From Variovorax sp. 54 (lineage in GTDB: Bacteria; Pseudomonadota; Gammaproteobacteria; Burkholderiales; Burkholderiaceae_C), in NCBI RefSeq assembly GCF_002754375.1, contig NZ_PEFF01000001.1, forward strand, positions 4,543,501-4,607,500: a stretch of 64,000 nucleotides of DNA, written 5' to 3'. Positions 8,512 through 16,272 of the stretch are shown one piece after another (position 1 is the stretch's first letter; every line of letters starts with the position of its first letter). The translations under genes were made by a program, and so were the position numbers. The notes beneath the pieces are model-generated. The model was not told where the DNA came from and made no database searches. It saw nothing but the letters and a program-made list of their open reading frames with translations.

Positions 8512-9149
8512 TTCGCGGGCGTGGCGTTCGTCACGCCGGTCCAGCCCGGCAGGTAGCGCGCGTTCGCGGTGCGTGCGAGCGCCACGGCCTTGTCGATGGT
8601 GGCCTGCGGCAGCGGCTCGGTGGCCGAGGGCTGCAGCTTCTTCGCCGGCACCAGCGGGCGGAAATGGTCGGCCCACAGGAACTCCGCGTACGGCGCCGCG
8701 TCCTTCGCGTAGCCGCCGGCCTTGCGTACGAAACCGGCCAGCGCGCGGTACGGGTCGTCGCGCAGCTTGGCGACGCTGGAGGGAATGGCGCTGAACGCCC
8801 GCCGCTTGCCTTTCTCGTCGAAGGGGTGCGCCCAGCGGTGGAACTCCATGAGCCGCCAGAACTGCTCGCCGCGGACCTCGGAGAGGTCGTCCAGTTGCAT
8901 CACCCACACCGTGCCGACCGACTCCTCATGCAGCGCGCGCCCCAGGTGGTGGTGATCGACGATGTAGTAGTGCCCGCCCGGCCCGCGCACGGCGGGAAAC
9001 CAGTGCGCGGCCAGCGTGTGCTCGCGCTCCTTGCGCTTGAGCTGCTTCCACTGCGCGCGTTTGGTGGCCACTTCGGCGCCGCCGACCGTGATCTGGGTCG
9101 GTCGCAGCGCATCGAGGGACACGGGGATGAGGTTCGGCTTGGCGGTCAT
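8508..9149 (-). CDS. ParB/Srx-fold protein (ParBc_2-like)
   Basis: 213 residues beginning MTAKPNLIPVSLDALRPTQITVGG, the start of a ParB/sulfiredoxin N-terminal fold. The nucleotide-binding or catalytic loop reads YYIVDHHHLGRALHEE (about residues 63-78), matching the variant with DHHH seen in the ParBc_2 family rather than the GHHR box of plasmid ParB. The C-terminal half is family-specific (LMEFHRWAHPFDEKGK). No helix-turn-helix or parS-like context is present, so a role in chromosome partition is unlikely. Its stop overlaps the GTG start of the SulP gene, the only functional clue. Function unknown. Confidence 0.75.
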   Translation of the reverse strand: MTAKPNLIPVSLDALRPTQITVGGAEVATKRAQWKQLKRKEREHTLAAHWFPAVRGPGGHYYIVDHHHLGRALHEESVGTVWVMQLDDLSEVRGEQFWRLMEFHRWAHPFDEKGKRRAFSAIPSSVAKLRDDPYRALAGFVRKAGGYAKDAAPYAEFLWADHFRPLVPAKKLQPSATEPLPQATIDKAVALARTANARYLPGWTGVTNATPAK

Positions 9150-9250
9150 GCGGGGACGCTCCGTGGTGACGAGGGAACCTTGCGGCGGCGGGCGCCGGCG
9201 ATCATCGCCACCCGCGCGCCACACCGCAAGTCGACCGCACGCTACCAGCG

Positions 9251-10195
9251 TCAGGCGGACCGGAAGCTGACGACGCGCGCGACGTGCGCGGCGCCGGCGG
9301 GCCGCAGGCCGTTGAGGCCCGCGGGGTCGTAGCGCGCCAGCGCCTGGTGGCCGTCGAGGTCTTCCTGGAGCGCGAAGCCCGTGTCCCGCAGCAGCGCACC
9401 CAGCGTCGCCGGATCGAAGCCCGACAGGAAGTCTTCGCCGACGGACGACACATCGCTGCGCAGCCGCTGGAACGCAGCGTTGCCTGCCGCATCGGGGCGC
9501 AGCGCGGCCTCGTCGATGTAGGTGAAGACCAGTTCGCTGCCGTCCGGCGCGCAGGTGGCAATGGCGCGCAGCGCCGCCAGGTTGGCCTCGCGCGTCAGGT
9601 ACACCGTCACGCCGAGCCACGAGAAGAAGGTCGGCCGCGCGGCGTCGAAAGGCGAACGCGCGAGCGCCGCGCCGAGGCTCTCGGTCGACAGGTCCGCTTC
9701 GATGAAATGCACCGACGCGGAAGGCGGCACGCCGCAGGCCGCAAGGCGCTGGCGTTTCAGCTGCTGCGTGGCGGGGTGGTCGACTTCGTAGATGTCCAGG
9801 CCCTGCGCCCAGGCGGGGGTGCGGCACACGAAGCTGTCGAAGCCCGCACCGATGAGCACGTACTGGGTGATGCCGCGCGCGACCGCGTCCTTCAGCGCGT
9901 CTTCCGTGTAGCGCGAGCGCAGGAGCACGTCGGGGTAGGCGGCGTTGGCGCGCATCGCGTCGTCGAGCGCGGCCTCGGGCGAGTCGGACGATGCAGGGTC
10001 ACGTCGTGCCAGCGCGCGTTCGCGAAAGGCGGTGCGCACAGAGTCCGGCACGAGGCGCTCGCCCCAGCTGTCGTCCAGCAGCGGCGCGGGCGCACTGCGC
10101 GAATGGATGGACCGCATGAGCGCGGTGGCGAGGGCGGTGCGGCTGGCTTGCGAAGAAGGATTCAAGGGCGGGGCTCCGGTGGTGCAAGGGGACAA
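9251..10195 (-). CDS. Class I SAM-dependent methyltransferase, leucine carboxyl methyltransferase-like (TIGR00027 type)
   Basis: 314 residues. The SAM-binding motif I region reads QYVLIGAGFDSFVCR, followed by LDIYEVDHPATQQLKRQRL and the FFSWLGVTVYLTREA motif typical of the LCM/PPM1-like family widespread in actinobacteria and some proteobacteria, whose substrates are mostly unknown. The start at 10195 (MSPCTTGAPP) gives a Ser-rich leader; a shorter start cannot be excluded. It is divergent from a LysR gene across 68 bp that contain a T-N11-A box, so it is the likely regulatory target of that LysR. Confidence 0.82.
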   Translation of the reverse strand: MSPCTTGAPPLNPSSQASRTALATALMRSIHSRSAPAPLLDDSWGERLVPDSVRTAFRERALARRDPASSDSPEAALDDAMRANAAYPDVLLRSRYTEDALKDAVARGITQYVLIGAGFDSFVCRTPAWAQGLDIYEVDHPATQQLKRQRLAACGVPPSASVHFIEADLSTESLGAALARSPFDAARPTFFSWLGVTVYLTREANLAALRAIATCAPDGSELVFTYIDEAALRPDAAGNAAFQRLRSDVSSVGEDFLSGFDPATLGALLRDTGFALQEDLDGHQALARYDPAGLNGLRPAGAAHVARVVSFRSA

Positions 10196-10236
10196 GGGCG
10201 CGAAGTTTCAACCCGCGCGAGGTGTCTGTACAGTGC

Positions 10237-10251
10237 ATTGTTCAAAGCAAT
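10237..10251. promoter_or_regulatory. Putative LysR-type T-N11-A operator between methyltransferase and lysR
   Basis: ATTGTTCAAAGCAAT is an interrupted dyad with ATTG/CAAT arms fitting the T-N11-A rule for LysR-type regulators. It lies 13 bp before the LysR start and 42 bp before the divergent methyltransferase start. A perfect 8-bp palindrome CTGTACAG lies just upstream at about 10226-10233. The assignment rests on position and symmetry only. Confidence 0.45.
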
Positions 10252-10263
10252 GACCTGCACCAA

Positions 10264-11250
10264 ATGAATTCCATGGACCTGAACCTGCTGGCCGCACTCG
10301 ATGCCCTGTTGAGCACTGGCAGCGTGAGCGCGGCGGCCGAGCGCATGCACCTGAGCGCGCCGGCCATGAGCCACACGCTCGCGCGCATCCGCGAGGCGCT
10401 GGGCGATCCGATCCTCGTGCGGGCCGGCCGCAAGCTGGTGCCGACGCCGCGTGCGGTGGCGCTGCGCGATCCGGTGCGTCGCCTGATCGCCGACGCGCGC
10501 CTGCTGATGCAGCCCGACGGCGGCGTGCCGCTGGCGCGTGTGACGCGCGAGTTCACGGTGCGCGCGCCCGAAGGCATGGGCATCGTCTACGGCGCCACCT
10601 TGCTGGCCGCGCTGCGGCGCGACATGCCGTTGGCGCGCCTGCGCTTCGTGCCCGAAAGCGACAGCGATGCGATGGCCCTGCGCGAAGGGCGCATCGATCT
10701 CGACGTGGGCACGCTGCCCGACAAGGGGCCGGAGATTCAGACCGCGCTGCTGTACGAGCAACGCATCGTCGGCGTGGTCGGGGCGGGGCACGAACTGCTG
10801 AAGGCGCGCGTCACGCCCAAGCGCCTGGCGGCCCAGCAGCATGTGGCGGTCACGCGGCGCGCCAGGTCGGTCGAACCCCTCGACAGCCTGCTCGCGGCAC
10901 AAGGTTGTGCGCGGCAGATCGCATTGACCGTGCCCAGCGCCTATGGCGCGCTGATGGCCGCCGCGCGCTCGTCACTGGTGGCCTGCGTGCCCGAGCCGCT
11001 GGCGCGCACCGTGGCCGCGAGCCTCGGCCTGGCGATGTTCAAGCTGCCGGTGGCCGTGCCGCCCGAGCAGGTGCTGCAGGCCTGGCATCCGCGCGACGAG
11101 GTGGACCCGGCGCACCGTTGTCTTCGCGAGGCGGTGGCGGCCGTGTCGAAAGATGCGCGCTTCGGCCCACTCACGGGCCGCGACGCGCAGGCCCCGATGC
11201 GCGGGCGCGCACTGGCGGCACACCGCGCGCTGCTTGCAGAGTTGCCATGA
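10264..11250 (+). CDS. LysR family transcriptional regulator (NodD/NahR-like subgroup)
   Basis: 328 residues from ATG 10264 (MNSMDLNLLAALDALLSTGSVSAAAERM); ATG 10273 (MDLNLL) is an equally plausible start. The winged helix-turn-helix covers about residues 5-65 with AERMHLSAPAMSHTLARIREALGDPILVRAGRKLVPT, the DPILVR form typical of the NodD/NahR/DntR branch. The rest is a type II periplasmic-binding-like effector domain. Most likely controls the divergent methyltransferase and itself through the 10237-10251 site. Effector unknown. Confidence 0.9.
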   Translation: MNSMDLNLLAALDALLSTGSVSAAAERMHLSAPAMSHTLARIREALGDPILVRAGRKLVPTPRAVALRDPVRRLIADARLLMQPDGGVPLARVTREFTVRAPEGMGIVYGATLLAALRRDMPLARLRFVPESDSDAMALREGRIDLDVGTLPDKGPEIQTALLYEQRIVGVVGAGHELLKARVTPKRLAAQQHVAVTRRARSVEPLDSLLAAQGCARQIALTVPSAYGALMAAARSSLVACVPEPLARTVAASLGLAMFKLPVAVPPEQVLQAWHPRDEVDPAHRCLREAVAAVSKDARFGPLTGRDAQAPMRGRALAAHRALLAELP

Positions 11251-11457
11251 ATGCTTAAGCAGCGGTTGTGTCGAAGCGGGCATCAAACTTAAATCTTCTC
11301 GGTTAATGGGCTTCGCGATGCGCGTTGTTTGTTCAAAAAAAAGATGCCTTAAGGCTCGCGCAGCCTCAAGAGCGACGCTTCCCGCTGGTATGGTCGTGCG
11401 CGCAATTCAGCTCCACGCCATCACGCCCGTTGTCGACGCATTGGGTATTTGCTTCAC

Positions 11458-12183
11458 ATGTCCCTTCGTCACGACCGCATCTTTCCGCGCTACGCGTTCT
11501 ACTGTGTGCTGGCCGGCCTGGCCGCGATCTATGTCTTCTGCGCCATGGTGCTGGTGCCGGCAAAGATCTACATCCTTCCGTACCTCATCACGCCGGACTT
11601 CGTGCGCTACAAGGGCGCGTTCTTCGTACTGGTGCTGGCGATTCCGGCTGCGATCTATTTGATCTGCTGGAAGGGCAGCGACTTCTTTGCGTGGCTGCGC
11701 AGCCCGCAGGTGCTGACGCTGAACGCGCAGGGCCTGCAGCTCGGCACGCAGACCGTCGCGTTTGCCGACGTGACACGGCTGCGCCATCGCCACAACCGCA
11801 ACCACCTGCTGCTCACCACCCGCGACGGAAAGACGCTGCGCCTGCGGCTCGACCTGTGGGACGACGCCTTCGAGTTGCTCGCCGAAGTGGAAGAAGCCGT
11901 CGGCGAGGTGCTGCGGCACGACGTCGAGCGGCGCCTGCATGCGGGCGACACCGTGCCCTTCGGCGCACTGGCGCTCAACGCGGAAGGGCTGGTGCACAAG
12001 GGTCAGCTCATCGCGTGGTCGAGCATCGACACGATCCGCACGCAGTCGGACGCCGAAGCGATGGATGTCGACGAGCACCTGCTCATCGTCGCCAACGGCA
12101 AGACCCGCAAGATCGATCGCTCGAAGATCGACAACGAGCCGGTGCTGATGGTGTGCCTCATGCAGCGCCTGCCGTCGGCCTGA
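11458..12183 (+). CDS. Membrane protein with two tandem PH-like repeats, unknown function
   Basis: 241 residues. Two hydrophobic segments near the N-terminus (about 14-38 and 58-78) are followed by a soluble part containing the same motif twice: VLTLNAQGLQLGTQTVAFADVTRLR at about 85-110 and FGALALNAEGLVHKGQLIAWSSIDTIR at about 164-190, each followed by a beta-strand pattern and an acidic or basic helix. This resembles bacterial PH-like (bPH/YdbT-style) modules duplicated in tandem. The next gene carries a third version of the motif, so the two probably work together at the membrane. A 207-bp AT-richer region precedes it and probably holds its promoter. No function is assigned. Confidence 0.75.
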   Translation: MSLRHDRIFPRYAFYCVLAGLAAIYVFCAMVLVPAKIYILPYLITPDFVRYKGAFFVLVLAIPAAIYLICWKGSDFFAWLRSPQVLTLNAQGLQLGTQTVAFADVTRLRHRHNRNHLLLTTRDGKTLRLRLDLWDDAFELLAEVEEAVGEVLRHDVERRLHAGDTVPFGALALNAEGLVHKGQLIAWSSIDTIRTQSDAEAMDVDEHLLIVANGKTRKIDRSKIDNEPVLMVCLMQRLPSA

Positions 12184-12234
12184 CCCTCCTTCTTTTTCTT
12201 TCTTTCAATCTCCAAAGTACAGCGACTCAAAAAA

Positions 12235-12711
12235 ATGGAAATCTACAGCTCCGCCAACCAACAGGAAAAAACCCGCCAGGACCGCCCCGTCTTCTACTCC
12301 CGCACGCGGCTGATCGCCGGCGCCACGCTCTGGGTGGTGGTCGCGGTCGTGCTGGCCGTGCTGTGCCTCCGCGCGCAGGACAAGAACATCGGCATCCTCA
12401 TTGCGGCGGGCTTCGGCCTGCTGGCCGCGTGGCTGGCGGTCAAGTGCATCCGCACGCTGGCCAACATCGGAACGCCCGCCTTCGTCATCGGCCGGCAGGG
12501 CCTGACCTTCGAGAACGGCCTGCTGCTGCCGTGGGGCAACATCGTCGAGAACACCTGGGTCAACCAGGACTACATGGGCATTCCCATCGGCAAGCAGATC
12601 CAGATCAAGACCGACCTGCCCAAGCCGAAGGCCCGCGTGCTGCGCCGCGCGACCGCGCTGGAGATTTCGGGCGACGAGTACCTCGCCCTGTGCGACGCCT
12701 ACGCGGCGTGA
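12235..12711 (+). CDS. Small membrane protein with one PH-like module (STM3941-like)
   Basis: 158 residues with MEIYSSANQQEKTRQDRPVFYSRTR as a soluble N-terminus, two transmembrane segments at about 27-47 and 52-70, and a C-terminal module FVIGRQGLTFENGLLLPWGNIVENTW resembling the repeat in the upstream neighbour. The overall layout matches proteins annotated as STM3941 family. The gap to the upstream gene is 51 bp and both point the same way, which suggests a two-gene unit. Function unknown. Confidence 0.75.
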   Translation: MEIYSSANQQEKTRQDRPVFYSRTRLIAGATLWVVVAVVLAVLCLRAQDKNIGILIAAGFGLLAAWLAVKCIRTLANIGTPAFVIGRQGLTFENGLLLPWGNIVENTWVNQDYMGIPIGKQIQIKTDLPKPKARVLRRATALEISGDEYLALCDAYAA

Positions 12712-12776
12712 CGGGCCACGGCACCTGCTGGTAGGCTGGCGGGCCTCCATCTTCCGGGCTCGCCTGCGCGGGCCCC

Positions 12777-13391
12777 ATGCGCATGAACGCCTCTCACCGC
12801 CGGCCGGTTCCGTTGAACAAGGCCTACCGTCTCCTGAACCACGGACCGACCGTCCTCGTGAGCGCCGCGCACGATGGCCGGCGCAACATCATGGCTGCGG
12901 CCTGGGCGATGCCGCTGGATTTCGATCCGCCCAAGGTGGCGGTCGTGCTCGACAAGAGCACCTGGACGCGCGTGCTGCTCGAAGGCGCGGGCACCTTCGC
13001 GCTGCAGGTGCCCACGCGCGCGCAGCTCGACCTGACCGAGGCGCTGGGCAACAGCTCGGGCCGCGAGATTGCCGGGCGCGACGGCAGCGACAAGTTCGCC
13101 GCCTACGGCCTCTCGACCTTCGCGGGCGAGGCCACCGGCGCGCCGCTGCTCGAAGGCTGCGCGGCCTGGCTCGAATGCCGGCTGCTGCCCGAGCCGCCGA
13201 TCCAGCAGCGCTACGACCTGTTCCTGGGCGAGGTGATCGCGGCGCAGGCCGATGCGCGCGTGTTCTCCGAAGGGCGCTGGCATTTCGAGGGGCATGACGA
13301 GTTGCGCACGCTGCACCATGTGGCGGGCGGGCACTTCATCGTCGACGGCGAGGCGGTCGATGCGAAGGCGCTGCCGCGCGTGACACCGTAA
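12777..13391 (+). CDS. Flavin reductase-like / FMN-binding split-barrel protein
   Basis: 204 residues. The segment RLLNHGPTVLVSAAHDGRRNIMAAAWAMPLDFDPPKVAVVLDKSTWTRVLLE is the flavin reductase-like domain, in which FMN is bound by the split barrel and the N-terminal strand. Later elements AWLECRLLPEPPIQQRYDLFLGEVIAA and HVAGGHFIVDGE match the family. Such proteins are either NAD(P)H:flavin reductases of two-component oxygenases or stand-alone oxidoreductases. No oxygenase partner is adjacent. A second in-frame ATG lies two codons downstream at 12783. Confidence 0.85.
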   Translation: MRMNASHRRPVPLNKAYRLLNHGPTVLVSAAHDGRRNIMAAAWAMPLDFDPPKVAVVLDKSTWTRVLLEGAGTFALQVPTRAQLDLTEALGNSSGREIAGRDGSDKFAAYGLSTFAGEATGAPLLEGCAAWLECRLLPEPPIQQRYDLFLGEVIAAQADARVFSEGRWHFEGHDELRTLHHVAGGHFIVDGEAVDAKALPRVTP

Positions 13392-13396
13392 CCTGC

Positions 13397-13801
13397 ATGC
13401 CGGCGTTGAGCCAGGTCATCACCGTCGTCGCCTACAGCCTCATGGGGTTGCTGGCGGCCATGATGGGCTCGCTGGGCCTGGCCGCGCTGTGGACCTGGCG
13501 TGACTGGCCCGGCGCGGACCGCCTGACCGGCCTGGCCGCGCGGCTCGCGATCCTGACGTGGATGGTGGGCGGCGTGATGCTGATCGTCGGCGGACTGGCG
13601 ATGGCCGGGCTGGCGACCTGGGTCATCTTCTGGGCGTCCAAGCCGCTGCCGGCCACGCTGCTCGGCATCGTGGGCTACGTGGCCTCGCGGGCCGTGCTCG
13701 TGGTCATGGCGGTGCTGCTGGTGCGCAAGGGCGGGCTGGTCCTTGCGGCCTGGTGGGGCGCGCGCGGCGAGGACGCCGGGACGACGCCAGACAAGCCGTA
13801 G
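13397..13801 (+). CDS. Hypothetical integral membrane protein
   Basis: 134 residues with three or four hydrophobic stretches (about 5-32, 47-80, 84-110) and a charged tail ending in TPDKP. Starts five bases after the flavin reductase-like stop, so the two are probably cotranscribed. I recognise no family motif. The C-terminus ends five bases before the convergent deacetylase gene. Confidence 0.65.
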   Translation: MPALSQVITVVAYSLMGLLAAMMGSLGLAALWTWRDWPGADRLTGLAARLAILTWMVGGVMLIVGGLAMAGLATWVIFWASKPLPATLLGIVGYVASRAVLVVMAVLLVRKGGLVLAAWWGARGEDAGTTPDKP

Positions 13802-13805
13802 CCGT

Positions 13806-14690
13806 TCAGGCCGCTGCGCGGTGCGGCACTTCGACCGGGGTCGTGCCGAGCCACCGCGACAGCGGCGCCGGCACCACCTCGCCGTCACCGTCGACACCCT
13901 GCATGGGAAACACCAGGTCGCGCAGCACCGCGTATTCGCGCAGCCGCGCGGGGCCGATCGGGTCGCCCGGCGTCAGGCCGGCGGAGGGGTGGCACATGAG
14001 CACGTCGCCCGTCTCGCTTGCTGCGATCCATGCGGTGAGGCGCTGCCGATGGTCTTCCATGTCGCCCGCGAAGTCGTACACGCCGAGCAGGCGACGGCTC
14101 GTGGGAATGCCGTGGCGGCGGGCCAGCGCCGACAGGCCTGCGGCGCCCAGCGCATGGATGAGGCCGGCCTTCAGCCGCTCGGCGCCCCGGCCCGGGCCCG
14201 GCGCCGTGTGGCGCAGCCAGGGCGGCGACGCGCCGTAGCGCCGCACGATTTCTTCCACCAGCAGCTCGCGCACCATCGGCAGCTGGTGCACGTGGCGGTG
14301 CCCGTCGACGAAGGCGGGCGCGCGGTGCATGGCGTCCTCGAAGCGGCTGAACTGGTCGCGGATGTCGGCGCGCAGGCCCGGGGCGAAAGCCGTGTGCGTC
14401 CAGGTGCGTGCCACCAGCCCGGTCAGGGCCGGCTCGGGGCCGCCGGAGACCTCGGGCCGCGTGAGGTCCAGGTGCAGGCCGGCGTCGAAGGCGCCGGCGT
14501 CGATGCGCAGCAGTGCCCGCGCACCGGCCAGCCAGGCGCGGCGGCGCACCATGCAGCTGGTGGCCGAGGCGATGCCTCGCTCCGCCAGGTCGATGACGGC
14601 CGCGTTCACGCCGGCGCTCAGGCCGAAGTCGTCGGCGCAGATGCACAGGCTGCGGGAGGGGGGCGTGGTGGTGGTGCGCATGTCAGTCAT
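13806..14690 (-). CDS. ChbG/HpnK (YdjC) family carbohydrate deacetylase, probable lipid-linked amino-sugar deacetylase
   Basis: 294 residues. The metal-binding pair is Asp20-Asp21 in CICADDFGLSAGVNAA, with the later histidine motif FVDGHRHVHQLPMVRELLV near 150-166. YdjC-family members remove N-acetyl groups from sugars; in Francisella and Bordetella a member (NaxD type) deacetylates polyprenyl-phosphate-linked GalNAc or GlcNAc before transfer to lipid A. Its start lies eight bases inside the end of the ArnT-like gene, placing it last in a four-gene overlapping operon with a polyprenyl-phosphate glycosyltransferase and a PAP2 phosphatase. That context favours the lipid A role over chitobiose or hopanoid metabolism; this is inference. 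Confidence 0.85.
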   Translation of the reverse strand: MTDMRTTTTPPSRSLCICADDFGLSAGVNAAVIDLAERGIASATSCMVRRRAWLAGARALLRIDAGAFDAGLHLDLTRPEVSGGPEPALTGLVARTWTHTAFAPGLRADIRDQFSRFEDAMHRAPAFVDGHRHVHQLPMVRELLVEEIVRRYGASPPWLRHTAPGPGRGAERLKAGLIHALGAAGLSALARRHGIPTSRRLLGVYDFAGDMEDHRQRLTAWIAASETGDVLMCHPSAGLTPGDPIGPARLREYAVLRDLVFPMQGVDGDGEVVPAPLSRWLGTTPVEVPHRAAA

Positions 14691-16272
14691 TGGCGCTGGC
14701 CGGGGTCGCCGGTGGCAGGTCGAGGCACTGCGCGTCGCCGGTCGCGCTGCCCGTGAAGCGCCAGGCCGCGACGGCCGGCGTGAAGGCGACCAGCTGCGCC
14801 CGCGCGAGCCACGGGTGGGCCAGCTGCGCGTTGCTCGGCCCCACCAGCCAGGTGGTGCGCGGCATGCACAGCGCGGCGGCGAGCTGCGTGCGGTCGAGCA
14901 GCAGCTCGGCGGCGCGCGCGGGGTCGAAACGCGCCGCGTCCGAGATCTCCTTGCGCCAGTTGTCGCGCGTGTCGGTGGCGGCGGCTTGCCAGTCGTCCAC
15001 GATCCGCACCGGCGTGCGCAGCTTCCAGTAGAACGGGATCTCGTAGAGGTAGCTGTCGAGCATCAGCACCTGGTCGCTGGCCGCCACGGCCTGGCCTTCG
15101 GACAGCCGCAGCAGCGTGCCCGGCGGCCGTGCGTAGAGCGCCAGGCCGGCCACGCAGGCGACGCACACGAGGGCCGACGCGACAGCCGTCACGCGGACCT
15201 TGGGCAGCAGCGTGTCGAGCACGCGGCCCGCGAGCACGCGCTGCGCGATCAGGCAGGCCAGCGGCGGCAGCGCGGGCAGCACGTAGCCGACCAGCTTGGA
15301 GCGCGGCAGCGAGAAGAAGCCCACGATCACCGCGAGCCAGATCCACATGAGCCAGTCGATGTCCGAGAAGCGCGTGCGCGGCGCCGCCGCGTCGCGGCCG
15401 CGCGGCACCAGGGCCCAGGCGAACCACGGCAGCGTGAGGGCCGCCAGCACCGGCAGGTAGAACCACATGCCGTGTTCGTTGTTGAAGCCCGAGGACGCAA
15501 AGCGGCGGAAGTGCTGGGTGATCACGAAGTAGTCGAAGAACTCGGGAAACTTCATCTGCATCGCGACGAACCACGGCCCGGCCACCGCCAGCAGGATCGC
15601 CCAGCCCGGCAGCCACACGGCCAGGCGCAGCACGACGGCCTTGCGCGTCACCGCGCACCAGGCCAGCAGCACCAGCGCGGGCAGCAGCAGGCCGATGAGG
15701 CCCTTGGCCAGCAGCCCTGCCGCCGCGAGCAGGTAGGCGCCCGCCAGCAGGGCGCGCCACGGTTCCTCGTGCTCGCGCGCCAGCACGGCGCCGGCCCCGA
15801 GCAGCACGGTGGCCGAGATGCAGCCGGCCACCAGCATGTCCAGGTTGGCGAACTGCGCACCCAGGAAGAAGAAGGGCGTGGTGAGCAGCACCACGGTGGA
15901 CAGCAGCGCCAGCCGCACCGTCGACCAGCGGCGCAGGAACAGGTACAGCGCCGCCGCCGCCACGCTCGCTCCCAGCACCGAGGGCAGCCGCGCGGCCCAT
16001 TCCACCGGCCCGGCCACCGCCATCGCGGCGGCGCCGATCCAGTAGAACAGCGGCGGCTTGTGGAAGAAGGGCAGGCCATCGAGCCGAGGCACCAGCCAGT
16101 CGCCGGAATGCAGCATGCCCAGCGCGACGCCGACGTAGCGACCTTCGTCGGGCGCCATCAGCGGCCGGGCCCAGGCCGTGACGAGCAGCCAGGCGACGAT
16201 GCCCGCGATGAGCCACACCGGCTGCGGCGCGGTCCACCAGGCGGGCGTGGTCGTGGTCGTGCGCGGTGTCAT
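14683..16272 (-). CDS. ArnT-like glycosyltransferase (GT83/PMT superfamily)
   Basis: 529-residue integral membrane transferase with about 11-13 hydrophobic segments. The first periplasmic loop carries the catalytic-type acidic motif in PLMAPDEGRYVGVALGMLHSGDWLVPRLDGLPFFHKPPLFYW, the signature of ArnT/PMT enzymes that take a sugar from undecaprenyl phosphate and place it on lipid A phosphate or protein. A second landmark is FFSLPRSKLVGYVLPALPPLACL. Start ATG 16272 overlaps the GT2 stop by four bases. With the neighbouring GT2, deacetylase and PAP2 genes it resembles the Bordetella Lgm and Francisella FlmK systems. Confidence 0.87.
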   Translation of the reverse strand: MTPRTTTTTPAWWTAPQPVWLIAGIVAWLLVTAWARPLMAPDEGRYVGVALGMLHSGDWLVPRLDGLPFFHKPPLFYWIGAAAMAVAGPVEWAARLPSVLGASVAAAALYLFLRRWSTVRLALLSTVVLLTTPFFFLGAQFANLDMLVAGCISATVLLGAGAVLAREHEEPWRALLAGAYLLAAAGLLAKGLIGLLLPALVLLAWCAVTRKAVVLRLAVWLPGWAILLAVAGPWFVAMQMKFPEFFDYFVITQHFRRFASSGFNNEHGMWFYLPVLAALTLPWFAWALVPRGRDAAAPRTRFSDIDWLMWIWLAVIVGFFSLPRSKLVGYVLPALPPLACLIAQRVLAGRVLDTLLPKVRVTAVASALVCVACVAGLALYARPPGTLLRLSEGQAVAASDQVLMLDSYLYEIPFYWKLRTPVRIVDDWQAAATDTRDNWRKEISDAARFDPARAAELLLDRTQLAAALCMPRTTWLVGPSNAQLAHPWLARAQLVAFTPAVAAWRFTGSATGDAQCLDLPPATPASAND

